In this document: piece by piece, positions 1-10,440 of the stretch
Numbering within the stretch: position 1 is the first letter of the stretch
Layout of the letters: each line of letters starts with the position of its first letter
Assembly: GCF_018866325.1 (NCBI RefSeq)
Contig: NZ_CP076457.1
Span: 248,001-312,000, forward strand
DNA length: 64,000 nt
Reading direction: 5' to 3'
DNA from: Streptomyces sp. YPW6
GTDB taxonomy: Bacteria > Actinomycetota > Actinomycetes > Streptomycetales > Streptomycetaceae
Translations under genes and position numbers: made by a program
The notes under the pieces: model-generated
Databases searched by the model: none
What the model was told of the DNA's origin: nothing
Seen by the model: only the letters and a program-made list of their open reading frames with translations

Positions 1-865
1 GCACGGCCTGGCTGACCGAGCCGAGCAGCAGTCCGGCGAACCCGCCGCGCCCTCGAGCCCCGACCACCATCAGCTGTGCGGAGCGGCTCGCGTCGATCAA
101 CGCCTCCCGGGTTGGGCCGTGCACCACCCGGTGCTCCACCACCACATCCGGATACCGTGCCCGGTGGCCCGCGAGTGCCTCGGACAGCAGCGTCTTTTCT
201 TCCTCGGCGAGAGCCCCGGGCGGATTGGCGTACGGAGCGGACGCGTCCTGCGGGGCAGGCAGCGGCGCGTTCCACGTTGTCCAGGCGTGCAGCGCCACCA
301 GGGGGGCCTTCCGCCGCTCCGCCGTGGCGAAGGCGAAGTCCACCGCCGGCTCACCCGCGACGGAGCCGTCGACGCCCAGCACGACCGGACCGTCCGCGCC
401 CGACTGTTCGCGGACCACCAGCACAGGACACCGCCCGTGTGCCACCAGGTGCACCGCCGTAGACCCGGCCAGCAGCCCGGTGAACGCGCCCAGCCCCCGG
501 GACCCCACCACGACGAGCTCGGCCGTACGGGACTCCGCCTCCAGAACGGTCAGGGGCTCACCGGCCACCACGGCATGGCTGACCTCGACATCCGGCGCCA
601 CCGCCCGCGCACGCCCGACCGCCTCGGCCACCAGCCCCTCTGCCATCTCCCGGAGCCTGGCCTCGGACAGGTCCATCGGCGGCGGCCCCAACGGCGACGT
701 GCCCCCTGGGAAAGGGCGCGGAAGCGTGTACGTCACCGGCCAGACCAGCGCGTGCACCACCCGCAGCCCGGTCCCGCGCGCCTGTGCCTCCCGAACCGCC
801 ACCTCCACCGCGGCGAAACCTGACTCCGATCCATCCGCACCCACGACCACCAGACCGCTCACCAT
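1..865 (-). CDS. Universal stress protein, tandem UspA domains (3' end cut by window edge)
   Basis: The reverse strand from the ATG at 863-865 encodes a protein beginning MVSGLVVVGADGSESG, with a UspA ATP-binding signature VVVGSRGLGAFTGLLAGS near residue 110. A second copy follows (VVLGVDGSVAGEPAVDFA, then VVGARGRGGFAGLLLGSVS at the edge). Two UspA domains in one chain of about 290 residues is the usual actinobacterial layout; only a few C-terminal residues should be missing. The start is preceded by GGAGGC. It is divergent from the antiporter operon, and the 357-bp gap between them holds two OsdR-like palindromes. USPs are ATP-binding stress proteins, often induced in hypoxia or dormancy. 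The specific role is not inferable. Confidence 0.9.
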   Translation of the reverse strand, partial: MVSGLVVVGADGSESGFAAVEVAVREAQARGTGLRVVHALVWPVTYTLPRPFPGGTSPLGPPPMDLSEARLREMAEGLVAEAVGRARAVAPDVEVSHAVVAGEPLTVLEAESRTAELVVVGSRGLGAFTGLLAGSTAVHLVAHGRCPVLVVREQSGADGPVVLGVDGSVAGEPAVDFAFATAERRKAPLVALHAWTTWNAPLPAPQDASAPYANPPGALAEEEKTLLSEALAGHRARYPDVVVEHRVVHGPTREALIDASRSAQLMVVGARGRGGFAGLLLGSVSQAV

Positions 866-954
866 GCCTCCTTCGTCCGGACCGCCTGACTCCGTTACCC
901 CCAGCCCACCCCACCCGTGCTCCTCCCGCCATGGGGCGTGTGGGCCACGGTCAG

Positions 955-969
955 GGGGCCGAACGTCCC
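955..969. promoter_or_regulatory. OsdR/DevR-like box upstream of the first USP
   Basis: GGGGCCGAACGTCCC is an imperfect inverted repeat about 90 nt upstream of the USP start. It closely matches the box at 6807-6822 in front of another USP. Assignment to the nearby DevR-like regulator is inference. Confidence 0.4.
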
Positions 970-1049
970 GACCCGCTCGTCCGACACGGCCACTGCCTCC
1001 ATCCGGCCGGATCCAGTGGCCGCAGGGAGCCCGTCCGGCCCTCCGTACG

Positions 1050-1064
1050 GGGCCCTTCGGGCCC
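1050..1064. promoter_or_regulatory. GGGCCC-N3-GGGCCC palindrome between divergent stress genes
   Basis: A perfect 6-bp inverted repeat with 3-nt spacer lies 160-175 nt upstream of the antiporter regulatory gene. It is related to, but spaced differently from, the other boxes of this island. It could equally be a small hairpin. Confidence 0.3.
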
Positions 1065-1222
1065 TGCCGCCCCACCCGCAGCGCGAGGAAGAGTGAGCCG
1101 TGGGCCTCCGCACCCCAGGCCAAAGCTTGAGGTGCCGTCCTCGGATGCCGAACACCCATGGCACGACGGTCTCGACAGACAGCCGCACGACAACGCCTTC
1201 ACGGCAGACGGGATGAGCACGG

Positions 1223-1702
1223 GTGGACGTCAACGAAGTACTGCTGCCGGGTGTAGGACTGCTCTACGAGTTCGTCAATCTGGAGGGCGACAAGGTCGGC
1301 GTGGTCGCACGGCGCTCCGGCGACTTCGAACTGGCGGTCTACGGAGAAGGCGACCCGGACCAGGCACGGGCTGTGCTCCGGCTGACCCGCGAGGAAGCCG
1401 ACGTCCTCGCCGACATCCTGGGCGCGCCGCGCATCGCCGAGCGATTCGCGGATCTGACCAGAGAGGTGCCCGGCCTCAGTTCCGGGCAGGTGGAGGTGCT
1501 GGCCGGTACCCCGTACGTCGGGCGCCCGCTGGGGGAATCCAGGGCCCGGACACGCACCGGTGCGTCGATCGTGGCGATCGTCCGCGGTGAGGAGGTCATC
1601 CCCTCCCCCGGGCCGGAGAAGGTCCTCAGTGCCGGTGACGTCCTGGTGGTGATCGGGACCCGCGAGGGAATCGCCGCGGTGGAACAGCTCGTCCGGGGCT
1701 GA
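1223..1702 (+). CDS. K+/H+ antiporter regulatory subunit, TrkA-C domain (KhtT-like)
   Basis: The 159-residue soluble protein starts at GTG (MDVNEVLLPGVGLLYEF). Its C-terminal half, about residues 75-159, is a TrkA-C (RCK-C) ligand-binding domain: LSAGDVLVVIGTREGIAAVEQL is typical of its end. In the KhtTU family this subunit gates the membrane antiporter in response to nucleotide and pH. Four nt separate it from the antiporter gene, so the two are co-transcribed and probably form one complex. The N-terminal domain has the usual short KhtT fold length. Substrate (K+ rather than Na+) is inferred from the family. Confidence 0.85.
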   Translation: MDVNEVLLPGVGLLYEFVNLEGDKVGVVARRSGDFELAVYGEGDPDQARAVLRLTREEADVLADILGAPRIAERFADLTREVPGLSSGQVEVLAGTPYVGRPLGESRARTRTGASIVAIVRGEEVIPSPGPEKVLSAGDVLVVIGTREGIAAVEQLVRG

Positions 1703-1706
1703 GCTG

Positions 1707-2882
1707 ATGCACATCTCGGTCGCCCTGCTGCTGGAACTGGGCATCATCCTCGCCTTCCTGAGTCTGCTGGGCACACTGGCGCGACGCTTCGCGCTGTCCC
1801 CCGTCCCGCTGTATCTCCTGGCCGGCCTGGCGCTGGGCGAAGGAGGCATCGCTCCGGTCCCCGCAGCCGGTTCCTTCGTGGAGACCGGCGCGGGTATCGG
1901 CGTCGTGCTCCTGCTGCTGGTGCTCGGTCTTGAGTTCACCGTGCCGGAGTTCACGGTCAGCCTGCGCCGCCACCTGCCCTCGGCATGGGTCGATCTCGTG
2001 CTGAACGCGACGCCCGGTGCGGTGGCGGGATGGCTGCTCGGGCTGGACGCCGGAGGAATCCTGGCGCTCGCCGGAGTGACCTACATCTCCTCCTCGGGCA
2101 TCATCGCCCGGCTCCTGGGCGACCTGCGGAGGATGAGCAACCGGGAGACCCCCGCGATCCTGTCCGTGCTGGTGCTGGAGGACTTCGCGATGGCCGCGTA
2201 CCTTCCGCTGCTGGCCGTCGTGGCCGCGGGCGGCACGTGGCGGCAGGCCCTGCTGGGAGTGCTGCTCGCCCTGGGCACCGTCGCGGCGGCGCTCACCCTG
2301 TCCTACTGGTGGGGGCATCACCTGGGGCGGCTGCTGTCGCACCCCGACGCGGAGCAGCTGCTGTTGCGCGTCCTGGGCGTGACACTGGTCGTGGCGGCCC
2401 TGGCGGAGGCCGTCCACGTCTCGGCGGCGGTCGGCGCCTTCCTGGTCGGGCTCTCCCTCACGGGCGAGGCAGCCGACCGGGCGCGGAAGGTACTGAGCCC
2501 GCTGCGAGACCTGTTCGCCGCGGTGTTCTTTCTCGCCATCGGCCTGTCCATCCCACCGGACTCGCTGCTACCGGTCCTTCCGGCCGCCCTGCTCCTGGCC
2601 GCGGTCACCGCCGCGACGAAGGTGGCGTCCGGTTGGTACGCGGCACGGCGGGAAGGAGTGGGCCGCCGAGGGCGCCTCCGGGCGGGGACCGCGCTCATCG
2701 CCCGGGGGGAGTTCTCCATCGTCGTCATCGGCCTCATGGGCACCGGCCACGACCGGCTCGGCGCCCTGGTCGCCGCCTATGTCCTCCTGCTCGCCGTGGC
2801 CGGCCCCGTCATCACCCGGTTCACCGGACCGCGCCCCTCCGATGCGAGCCGCTCACCGTGCCGCAGCCCGTCCGTGCCCTGA
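1707..2882 (+). CDS. Cation:proton antiporter, CPA2/KefB family (KhtU-like)
   Basis: The 391-residue hydrophobic protein has about 12 predicted membrane segments. It begins MHISVALLLELGIILAF and contains conserved Na_H_exchanger features: PLYLLAGLALG near residue 35, VLVLEDFAMA near 155 with the ion-site acid, and VGAFLVGLSL near 245. It has no C-terminal RCK domain; that function sits in the separate upstream gene, as in KhtTU. Expected role is K+ (or other monovalent cation) efflux coupled to H+ at the cell membrane, and protection from alkaline or electrophile stress. Its place inside a USP-rich island suggests use under energy or redox stress. Confidence 0.88.
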   Translation: MHISVALLLELGIILAFLSLLGTLARRFALSPVPLYLLAGLALGEGGIAPVPAAGSFVETGAGIGVVLLLLVLGLEFTVPEFTVSLRRHLPSAWVDLVLNATPGAVAGWLLGLDAGGILALAGVTYISSSGIIARLLGDLRRMSNRETPAILSVLVLEDFAMAAYLPLLAVVAAGGTWRQALLGVLLALGTVAAALTLSYWWGHHLGRLLSHPDAEQLLLRVLGVTLVVAALAEAVHVSAAVGAFLVGLSLTGEAADRARKVLSPLRDLFAAVFFLAIGLSIPPDSLLPVLPAALLLAAVTAATKVASGWYAARREGVGRRGRLRAGTALIARGEFSIVVIGLMGTGHDRLGALVAAYVLLLAVAGPVITRFTGPRPSDASRSPCRSPSVP

Positions 2883-3439
2883 TCCGCCGGACGGCACCAC
2901 GCCTCCCCATGGGGGCGGCGTCGACACCCGAAGGGCCACGGTCTGAGCCGGCGACAGCACGGGAACCCGGGCCGGGAGCCCGGCCCTGCGCAGCGGCCCG
3001 CCGCACCGGCGCATCCCGCACGTCTCCCGCGTCCGGCGCTCCTCCCGGGGCGCGGCGGTCCCCGTACACCCATCTCCGCACCGTCGCCGTCGACGACGAA
3101 GCCGCCGAGAGCCCGTGGAACGAGAACGCCGTCGTCGTCCATGGCATCGGGCAAGAGCAAGGGCACGGACGACACCGTCCCCAGGCCCCAGCGACCTCGA
3201 TCCCCCTGCCTTCCGAGGCCGCCGCCCCTGCCCCTGCGGACCGCGCGCAATGGCGTCCGCGGGAGCGGTCGCCGAGGGAAGGGGCGGCACACAAGACAGC
3301 GCCACGGTGGTGGGCAGGCCGACGCCGTCGGCCTGCCCACCACCGTCGCCGCGGGTCCACTCTGCCTGCGTCGGGTCAGCCGCCGCCTGGGCTGACCGGC
3401 CCGCATGGCCGGCCTTCGGCCCCGTGGCCACCGCAGCGT
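2883..3439. other. Intergenic region with a perfect long hairpin; no convincing gene
   Basis: Long open frames run on both strands, but their residue content is the Arg/Pro/Gly-rich pattern of high-GC shadow frames and none has a ribosome site plus a recognisable domain. A perfect 20-bp-arm palindrome at 3304-3346 separates the antiporter operon (+) from the alcohol dehydrogenase operon (-). Confidence 0.5.
3304..3346. terminator. Perfect 43-nt palindrome, likely bidirectional terminator
   Basis: Two 20-nt arms are exact reverse complements around a 3-nt loop (GCC). The left arm begins ACGGTGGTGG and the right arm ends CCACCACCGT. It lies between two convergent operons and has no T-tract, as is usual for Streptomyces terminators. 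Confidence 0.65.
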
Positions 3440-3568
3440 CTATGCCGCCACGGCCTCGTACACGGAGCGCGGGGTCACCAGGCGCTGGGCGGCCTCGTCG
3501 GCCGCCCGGCCCACGGCCCGCCGGCTGGGCTCGGAGCCGTCGACACCGACGACCGGGGGCAGGTTCAT
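3440..3568 (-). pseudogene. Truncated universal stress protein remnant (42 residues)
   Basis: The reading starts MNLPPVVGVDGSEPSRRAV, a clear UspA N-terminus (P-V-V-G-V-D-G-S-E-P-S). It then jumps within about 20 residues to RLVTPRSVYEAVAA and stops, so nearly the whole 140-residue domain is missing. Its ATG overlaps the stop of the upstream alcohol dehydrogenase gene (ATGA), so it was, and may still be, translationally coupled to it. It is most simply the scar of an internal deletion in a USP gene. A functional micro-protein cannot be excluded. Confidence 0.7.
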
Positions 3569-4596
3569 CGCCCTCCGCCTCCCTCGCCAAGGTCGAAGAC
3601 GATGCGGGCCTTGACCTGCCCGTTCAGGACCTCGTCGATCGATTCGTTGACGGCGGTGAGCGGGCGGGTCTCGTGGATGACTCTCGTCCGGCCGGCGGCG
3701 TGGAGCTGGAAGACCTCCGCGAGGTCCTGGCGGGTACCGACGATGGAGCCGATCACCGAGGTGCCGTTGAGCACGGTGTCGAAGATCGGCACCTGGATGG
3801 TGCCGTGCGCCGGCAGGGCCACCATGACGAGCTTCCCACCGCGGCGCAGGCCCGAGTTCACGGCTTCGAACGCGGCCGGGCTGACGGCGAGGGCGAGGGC
3901 CGCGTGGGCGCCGCCGTGCCGCTTCAGCTCCGCCCCGACATCCTGGGTACGGGCGTCGATGAGGACGTCCGCGCCCAGCTCACGGGCGAGTTCGAGCTTC
4001 TCGTCGGTGACGTCGATGGCGGCGACGGTGGCACCGGCGATCTTCGCGTACTGCACCGCCAGATGACCGAGACCGCCCACGCCGGAGACGGCGACCAGCT
4101 GTGCGGGCCGGACGCCGGCCACCTTCAGGGCCTTGTACGTGGTGACACCCGCGCAGGTCAGCGGGGCCGCGTCGACGGCGCTGACGCCCTCGGGCACCAG
4201 CTGGGCGAAGTCGGCCCGGGCCAGCATCTTCTCGGCGTATGCGCCGTCGCAGCCGTAGCCGGTGTTGACCTGGCTCTCGCACAGCGTCTCCCAGCCCGAC
4301 AGACAGTGCTCGCAGCGCCCGCACGCGCTGCCGAGCCACGGCACGGCGACCCGTTGACCGACGGCGAGATGGGTGACTCCCTCGCCGAGCTTCTCGACCA
4401 GTCCGACCCCTTCGTGGCCGGGCACGAAGGGTGGGGTGGGCTTGACGGGCCAGTCGCCGTTCGCGGCGTGGATGTCGGTGTGGCACAGCCCGGACGCCTC
4501 GACACGGACGCGGACCTGTCCGGGGCCGGGCTCGGGATCGGGGCGCTCCTCGATGACGAGGGGCTGACCGAATTCCCGTACGACCGCTGCCTTCAT
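3565..4596 (-). CDS. Zinc-dependent alcohol dehydrogenase (AdhP/AdhT type)
   Basis: The 343-residue medium-chain dehydrogenase has catalytic-zinc motifs GLCHTD near residue 37 and GHEGVG near 60. The structural-zinc cysteines are C-x2-C-x2-C-x7-C near 92-106. The Rossmann nucleotide site is SGVGGLGHLA near 170. The family oxidises primary alcohols or reduces aldehydes with NAD(H). It follows a USP gene with a 32-nt gap and overlaps a USP remnant, so it belongs to a USP-ADH operon whose only visible promoter region is above the USP with the 30-bp palindrome. Pairing of ADH with USPs is known from actinobacterial hypoxia regulons, suggesting NAD recycling when respiration slows. That last point is inference. 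Confidence 0.9.
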   Translation of the reverse strand: MKAAVVREFGQPLVIEERPDPEPGPGQVRVRVEASGLCHTDIHAANGDWPVKPTPPFVPGHEGVGLVEKLGEGVTHLAVGQRVAVPWLGSACGRCEHCLSGWETLCESQVNTGYGCDGAYAEKMLARADFAQLVPEGVSAVDAAPLTCAGVTTYKALKVAGVRPAQLVAVSGVGGLGHLAVQYAKIAGATVAAIDVTDEKLELARELGADVLIDARTQDVGAELKRHGGAHAALALAVSPAAFEAVNSGLRRGGKLVMVALPAHGTIQVPIFDTVLNGTSVIGSIVGTRQDLAEVFQLHAAGRTRVIHETRPLTAVNESIDEVLNGQVKARIVFDLGEGGGGR

Positions 4597-4628
4597 GATG
4601 TCCTCGTTCTCTTGTGTGCGGATGCGCG

Positions 4629-5528
4629 TCAGTCGTGTGCGACGACGGCGACGGGTGCGGCGGAGTGGTGGAGCACCGCGTGGGTCACGGCACCGATGTG
4701 GATGCCGAAGGGGTTGCGGCGCACACGCCGGCCGACGACGACGAGGGAGGCGTCATGGGAGGTATCGACCAGGAGGGCGGCGGCGCTGCCCGGGCGGGAT
4801 ATCTCGACGACCTCGACGTCCGGGTACTTCTGCCGCCACGGGCGCAGGGTCTCGGCGAGTGCGTCGGCCCTCTGGCGGGAGAAGTCCTCGTGGTGCTCGA
4901 AGCCCGGCCCGACGGTGTAGACGGCGTAGGGCCACGAGTCCCAGGCCCGGACAGCGTACAAAGCGGTCTCGCGACGCTTCGCCTCCTCGAAGGCGAAGGC
5001 GATGACGGCGTCGTCGGGGTTGTCGAGGCCGAGGACGACGGGCCGGAAGGCGGTGGCGGCGGACGGGATTCCGGCGGGGTCCATGACGTGTTCGTCGGCG
5101 GCCTGTTCCCCGGCGCGTACCAGGACCACGGGCACCTGGGTCCGGGCGATCACGGCCTGTCCGACGGAACCCACGAGGAAGCCGCCGAGCCCGCTCAGCG
5201 CCCGGGATCCGAGGACCAGCAGCTCCGCGTCGCGGGCGACCTCCACAAGAACCTCGGTCGGTGTCCCGCTACGCGGCTCGGTGCTCACCTCGACCCCCGG
5301 GTGGCGCAGCCTGAGCCCTTCGGCGGCCTCGCGCGGGACCCGCTCGGTCCAGTGCTGGTGGGTTTCTGCTCCCAGGAGCGGAGCCTGGGCCATCGGTTCC
5401 GGCACCGGCATCCACACGTGGACCAGGCGTACCGGCAGGCCACGCAGCTTCGCCTCGCGGGCCGCCCACTCGGCAGCGGCTCCGCTTTCGGCCGATCCGT
5501 CGAGTCCTACGGTGATCGTGCGGGCCAT
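4629..5528 (-). CDS. Universal stress protein, tandem UspA domains
   Basis: The protein has 299 residues. The ATG at 5526-5528 was chosen because AAGGAGAC precedes it by 4 nt and the product then begins MARTITVGLDGSAESG at the usual UspA boundary. Longer in-frame extensions are low-complexity. Domain 1 has LLVLGSRALSGLGGFLVGSVGQAV near 105-128; domain 2 begins PVVLGLDNPDDAV near 165 and ends VVVGRRVRRNPFGIHIGAVTHAVLHHS. It is first in an operon with the zinc alcohol dehydrogenase. A 30-bp palindrome lies 78-107 nt upstream, a position suited to an activator such as DevR/OsdR. Confidence 0.92.
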   Translation of the reverse strand: MARTITVGLDGSAESGAAAEWAAREAKLRGLPVRLVHVWMPVPEPMAQAPLLGAETHQHWTERVPREAAEGLRLRHPGVEVSTEPRSGTPTEVLVEVARDAELLVLGSRALSGLGGFLVGSVGQAVIARTQVPVVLVRAGEQAADEHVMDPAGIPSAATAFRPVVLGLDNPDDAVIAFAFEEAKRRETALYAVRAWDSWPYAVYTVGPGFEHHEDFSRQRADALAETLRPWRQKYPDVEVVEISRPGSAAALLVDTSHDASLVVVGRRVRRNPFGIHIGAVTHAVLHHSAAPVAVVAHD

Positions 5529-5605
5529 GACCGTCTCCTTGAGGTGTCGGATGCTCTGGTTCCAGCGTCGCTGTCCGGCAGGTTCCCGGGGAGGGGCCGC
5601 TGGTC

Positions 5606-5635
5606 CCCCGATGGGGCCGACCGGCCCCATCGGGG
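5606..5635. promoter_or_regulatory. 30-bp perfect palindrome, OsdR/DevR-like box of USP-ADH operon
   Basis: The 14-nt arms (CCCCGATGGGGCCG and its reverse complement) surround a 2-nt centre. The core GGGGCCGACCGGCCCC fits the shared motif GGGCCGNNCGGCCC found upstream of other stress genes here. Regulator assignment is inference from proximity and from the GGG...CCC dyad of the mycobacterial DosR box. Confidence 0.5.
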
Positions 5636-5831
5636 CGGGGGTGCGGCGGTTCGAGGCGCCGGATGGTCTTCGCCGTCCAGCTCCTGGCCACGCTCGCGCA
5701 CGTTCGACGTCCCACCACCTACCGTGCACGAAGTCGTCGGCGGCGGCCCGCCCAGGCCGCTCCGGCCGACGCGGGAGGGTCGGCATCGCCTTCGTCTTTG
5801 CCCGCACCGTGAGGAGATACGGGCGGCGGTC

Positions 5832-6707
5832 CTATTCCGGGGGACAGTCGTGAGGCACGACCGCCACGGGGGCTGTGGCGTGGTGCAGAACGGCGTGGGT
5901 GACCGGGCCGAGACGCCGCAGGACCGCCTCGTGGCTGCGCCGCCCGACGACCACGAGGCAGGCGTCGGCGCTGCTGGACAGCAGAACCTCGGATGCGGAG
6001 CCGATCTCGACCTGCTCGACGACCTCGACCTGCGGATACTTGCCGCGCCACGGCTTGAGGGTCTCGGCCAGCTCCTCCCTGTTGATCCGCTCCAGACCGT
6101 TCGCCTCGTCGACCAGATACAGCGAACCCGGGCTCCACGCGGGGGCCGTCGGGACGCTCCAGGCGTGTACGGCGCGCAGGGCCGCTCCGCGTTCGGCCGC
6201 GGCTGAGAAAGCGAACTCCAGGACCGCGTCACCGATCTGCCCGGGTTCCACGCCGACCACCACCTCCGAGGCGTGCCGGGGCGTGCCGGAATGCGGCTTC
6301 CCGACCATGACGACCGGCCCGGCCGCACGGCGCAACACCTTCATCGAGACGGAACCGATCAGGTAGCCGGCCAGGGTGCCGTAACCGCGCGACCCCAGCA
6401 CCAGCATCTCGGCGCGTTCAGCTTCGGCCAGCAGAGTGGGCACCGGGTCGTCGACGACCAGCCCCGTCGTGACGTCCAGGGCCGGGTGCTCCCTGGCGAC
6501 GCGGGACCGGGCCTCGTCGAGCATGTTCCGCACCCAACGCTCCTCGGCCGCCCGGTCTCCGACGTACGCCACGTCGGTGGGGCGCCAGACCCAGGCGTGC
6601 ACGAGTCGCAGGGCCGACCGCCGGCGCTCCGCCTCCTGGGCGGCCCAGTCCGCCGCCGCCGCAGCGTGGTCGGTCCCGTCCAGTCCTACGGTGATGGTCC
6701 CGGACAT
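5832..6707 (-). CDS. Universal stress protein, tandem UspA domains
   Basis: The protein has 291 residues and starts at the ATG at 6705-6707 (MSGTITVGLDGTDHAA), preceded by GGAGGCAAC. Domain 1 carries LVLGSRGYGTLAGYLIGSVSMKVL near 105-128. Domain 2 starts EVVVGVEPGQIGDAV near 150 and ends LVVVGRRSHEAVLRRLGPVTHAVLHH. It resembles the USP just downstream over its length, suggesting tandem duplication followed by divergence. It is a separate transcription unit, with two G/C palindromes about 100-135 nt upstream of its start. Confidence 0.92.
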   Translation of the reverse strand: MSGTITVGLDGTDHAAAAADWAAQEAERRRSALRLVHAWVWRPTDVAYVGDRAAEERWVRNMLDEARSRVAREHPALDVTTGLVVDDPVPTLLAEAERAEMLVLGSRGYGTLAGYLIGSVSMKVLRRAAGPVVMVGKPHSGTPRHASEVVVGVEPGQIGDAVLEFAFSAAAERGAALRAVHAWSVPTAPAWSPGSLYLVDEANGLERINREELAETLKPWRGKYPQVEVVEQVEIGSASEVLLSSSADACLVVVGRRSHEAVLRRLGPVTHAVLHHATAPVAVVPHDCPPE

Positions 6708-6806
6708 GTTGCCTCCTGATGCTGCGGCCGCGAGCGCAAGACTCCAGCGGATGCGATGACGATGGTGTGATGGTGTGAGCCTCACACGGGGCCGACGGAT
6801 GGTGTC

Positions 6807-6842
6807 GGGGCCGATCGTCCCCGGTGTGGGCCCGAACGGCCC
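6807..6842. promoter_or_regulatory. Two OsdR/DevR-like boxes upstream of USP
   Basis: GGGGCCGATCGTCCCC (6807-6822) and GGGCCCGAACGGCCC (6828-6842) lie 5 nt apart, about 100-135 nt upstream of the USP start. Paired boxes are typical of DosR-type promoters in mycobacteria. That these are bound by the neighbouring response regulator is inferred. Confidence 0.45.
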
Positions 6843-6864
6843 TGATCCTGCTGTCCGACGGGGC

Positions 6865-7310
6865 CTCGCACCGGTTCCGGGCCGCACCACGAACCGGGCG
6901 CTCGGCACATGCGATGACGGACATGGCCGCCGATCCGGCCAGGAGTCCGCTGGGGACACCGAGCCCTCGCGACCCCGTCACCAGACCTCCGCCGGCTGCG
7001 TCGGTTACGTCGGCTCCGTCGCGGAGAGCAGCACCTCCGCGGGGTGCCCGATCCTCTCTGTTCGACGCCGGCGTCGAGGTCGGGAGGCCTCTCCCCCAGC
7101 CGGTCGGCCGTCTCAGGAAGGCCGCGCTCCGCCCCGTGCCGGGTCGTGGTAGCTCCATGGGGTGCGGTGCCCCTGCCTCCCCCGGCAGGCGGAACCGACG
7201 AACGGCGTACGGTCCCTGCCGGCTGGAGGAGGCGCAGGGGCAGACCGCGCAGGCGGGCCTCTTGGGCGGCCCACGCCGCTGCGGCGAGCGACTGGGCCGG
7301 GCTACCGCCC
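6865..7310 (-). pseudogene. Decayed universal stress protein gene with several frameshifts
   Basis: Pieces of one UspA protein appear in order but in different reverse frames. SLAAAAWAAQEARLRGLPLRLL lies at about 7235-7303, the USP first helix. HPAEVLLSATEPT follows at about 7016-7054, then a stop. LVTGSRGLGVPSGLLAGSAAMSVIACAERPV comes at about 6890-6985, the ATP-binding loop. At least two frameshifts and one stop separate them. Directly upstream of the remnant's 5' end is a 17-nt direct repeat with one mismatch (7313-7351). The gene is clearly non-functional as a USP. Boundaries are approximate because the ends have drifted beyond recognition. Confidence 0.7.
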
Positions 7311-7385
7311 CCAGCGGCCCTGCGAAAGGCCCACAGCGGCCCTGGGAAAGGAGCGGAAGCTCCGTTCAGGCGCTGAAGCCGCACT

Positions 7386-9188
<1,803 letters not shown>

Positions 9189-9270
9189 TCATCACCACAG
9201 TAACGGCTCGAACAGGAGCGGCGGACGAGACCGACGCAGCCGTGCGGAGGCGCCGGCGGGCCTCTGGTCC

Positions 9271-9966
9271 TCAGCGTCCGTCAGGTCGCATACGGTCGCG
9301 GGCCTGGGTGGCGATGACCGCGGCCTGGATGCGGCGCTCCACGCCGAGCTTGGCGAGCAGGCGGGAGATGTGGTTCTTCACCGTCTTCTCCGCGAGGTAG
9401 AGCCGCTGCCCGATCTGCCGGTTGGTCAGCCCTTCACCGATCAGGTCGAGGATCTCGCGTTCGCGGTCGGTCAGCCCCGGCAGCGTCTCCGGCTTCTCGG
9501 CCGGCTGCTGTCCGCTGCGCAGCCGCGCCATGAGCTTGGTGGTGGCGCTCGCGTCCAGCAGCGACTGACCACGGGCCACCGTCCGTACGGCCGTGACCAG
9601 GTCCGATCCCCGGATCTGCTTCAGGACGTACCCGGCGGCTCCGGCCATGATCGAGTCCAGCAGTGCTTCCTCGTCGTCGAAGGACGTGAGCATCAGGCAG
9701 GCCAGGTCCGGCATCACCGAGCGGAGCTCACGGCAGACGGTCACCCCGTCACCGTCGGGCAGACGCACGTCGAGGACGGCCACGTCGGGTCGCAGGGCGG
9801 GGAGCCTCACCCATGCCTGCTCGGCCGTCGCCGCTTCCCCGACGACCGTGATGTCCGGTTCGTCCTCCAGCAGGTCGTGCACCCCTCGGCGTACCACTTC
9901 GTGGTCGTCCAGGAGGAACACCCTGATCGGGCCTCCCATGCTGCCGTCCTGCTCGCTGTGCGTCAT
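9271..9966 (-). CDS. NarL/FixJ-type response regulator, DevR/OsdR-like
   Basis: The 231-residue protein starts at ATG 9964-9966, chosen because GAGGAGC lies 5 nt upstream; the longer frame adds only low-complexity residues. The receiver domain has [15 protein letters not shown] and phosphoacceptor Asp66 in VLDVRLPDG. The C-terminal LuxR-type helix-turn-helix is near 165-225 ([22 protein letters not shown]). It is the first gene of the unit; the kinase follows. A GGGCCGGTCGGCCC palindrome 65-78 nt upstream suggests autoregulation. Likely targets are the USP, ADH, PNPOx and possibly antiporter genes around it that carry similar palindromes. Confidence 0.92.
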   Translation of the reverse strand: MTHSEQDGSMGGPIRVFLLDDHEVVRRGVHDLLEDEPDITVVGEAATAEQAWVRLPALRPDVAVLDVRLPDGDGVTVCRELRSVMPDLACLMLTSFDDEEALLDSIMAGAAGYVLKQIRGSDLVTAVRTVARGQSLLDASATTKLMARLRSGQQPAEKPETLPGLTDREREILDLIGEGLTNRQIGQRLYLAEKTVKNHISRLLAKLGVERRIQAAVIATQARDRMRPDGR

Positions 9967-10030
9967 CCACCGCTCCTCGTGCGCCTCGTGCTGTCCCGGC
10001 ATCCTCATCCTGTCGGACGGCCCAGGACCA

Positions 10031-10044
10031 GGGCCGGTCGGCCC
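10031..10044. promoter_or_regulatory. OsdR/DevR-like box upstream of the response regulator
   Basis: GGGCCGGTCGGCCC has perfect 6-bp arms with a 2-nt centre and is identical to the box at 11016-11029. Its place 65 nt before the regulator start suggests autoregulation (inference). Confidence 0.5.
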
Positions 10045-10420
10045 CACTTCCCTCCGTGTCGGTGGACGGCGGGCCCGCGCTCGCGGAGCGGGCCGCGGAG
10101 CCGGTCCACGAGCGCCTGGCCGGGCATCGGCGTGTCACCCAGCGGAAAGGAGATGCCCAGGAGTGGGACCGCTGCGCGGACTGCGGCGGAGGCAGTGCGG
10201 GATGCCCCGGCCGCGGTGAGGAGCGAGCCCGTCGTCGCCGGTCACCGGTCTGCTCGACGAGCCGTCTGCGGAAGCCCTTCTGCTGAGCGCGCCCGCAGTC
10301 CGCGTCCGGTGTCGCTCCGGGTTCTGCTCGTCGGTCCCGCCCCGCCCCCTGCATCAAGCGGACCTCGTTTCGGGTGGCCGCAGTTGCTGATCCGGTGCGG
10401 GTACGGCCCCGAGGGCGGTC

Positions 10421-10440
10421 GCGCCCCGCGCGCGGGGCGC
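10421..10440. terminator. GC-rich palindrome, possible terminator of the PNPOx-like gene
   Basis: The sequence is exactly self-complementary (GCGCCCCGCG then CGCGGGGCGC), but without a loop the stable hairpin would be shorter. It lies 116 nt downstream of the minus-strand gene stop. Termination is a guess. Confidence 0.35.

Larger units (their letters stand above)
866..1222. other. Divergent intergenic region between USP and antiporter genes
   Basis: No gene is apparent. It holds two G/C palindromes (955-969 and 1050-1064) of the kind that recurs in front of the stress genes of this island. It probably contains both divergent promoters, but no clear -10/-35 pair stands out. Confidence 0.5.

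Noticed and set aside
3115..4920. 601-codon plus-strand frame, and many other long frames opposite or across real genes
   Set aside because: They mirror high-GC codon bias on the other strand, have Arg/Pro/Gly-rich content, no domain and no ribosome site; the opposite strand holds the alcohol dehydrogenase and USP.
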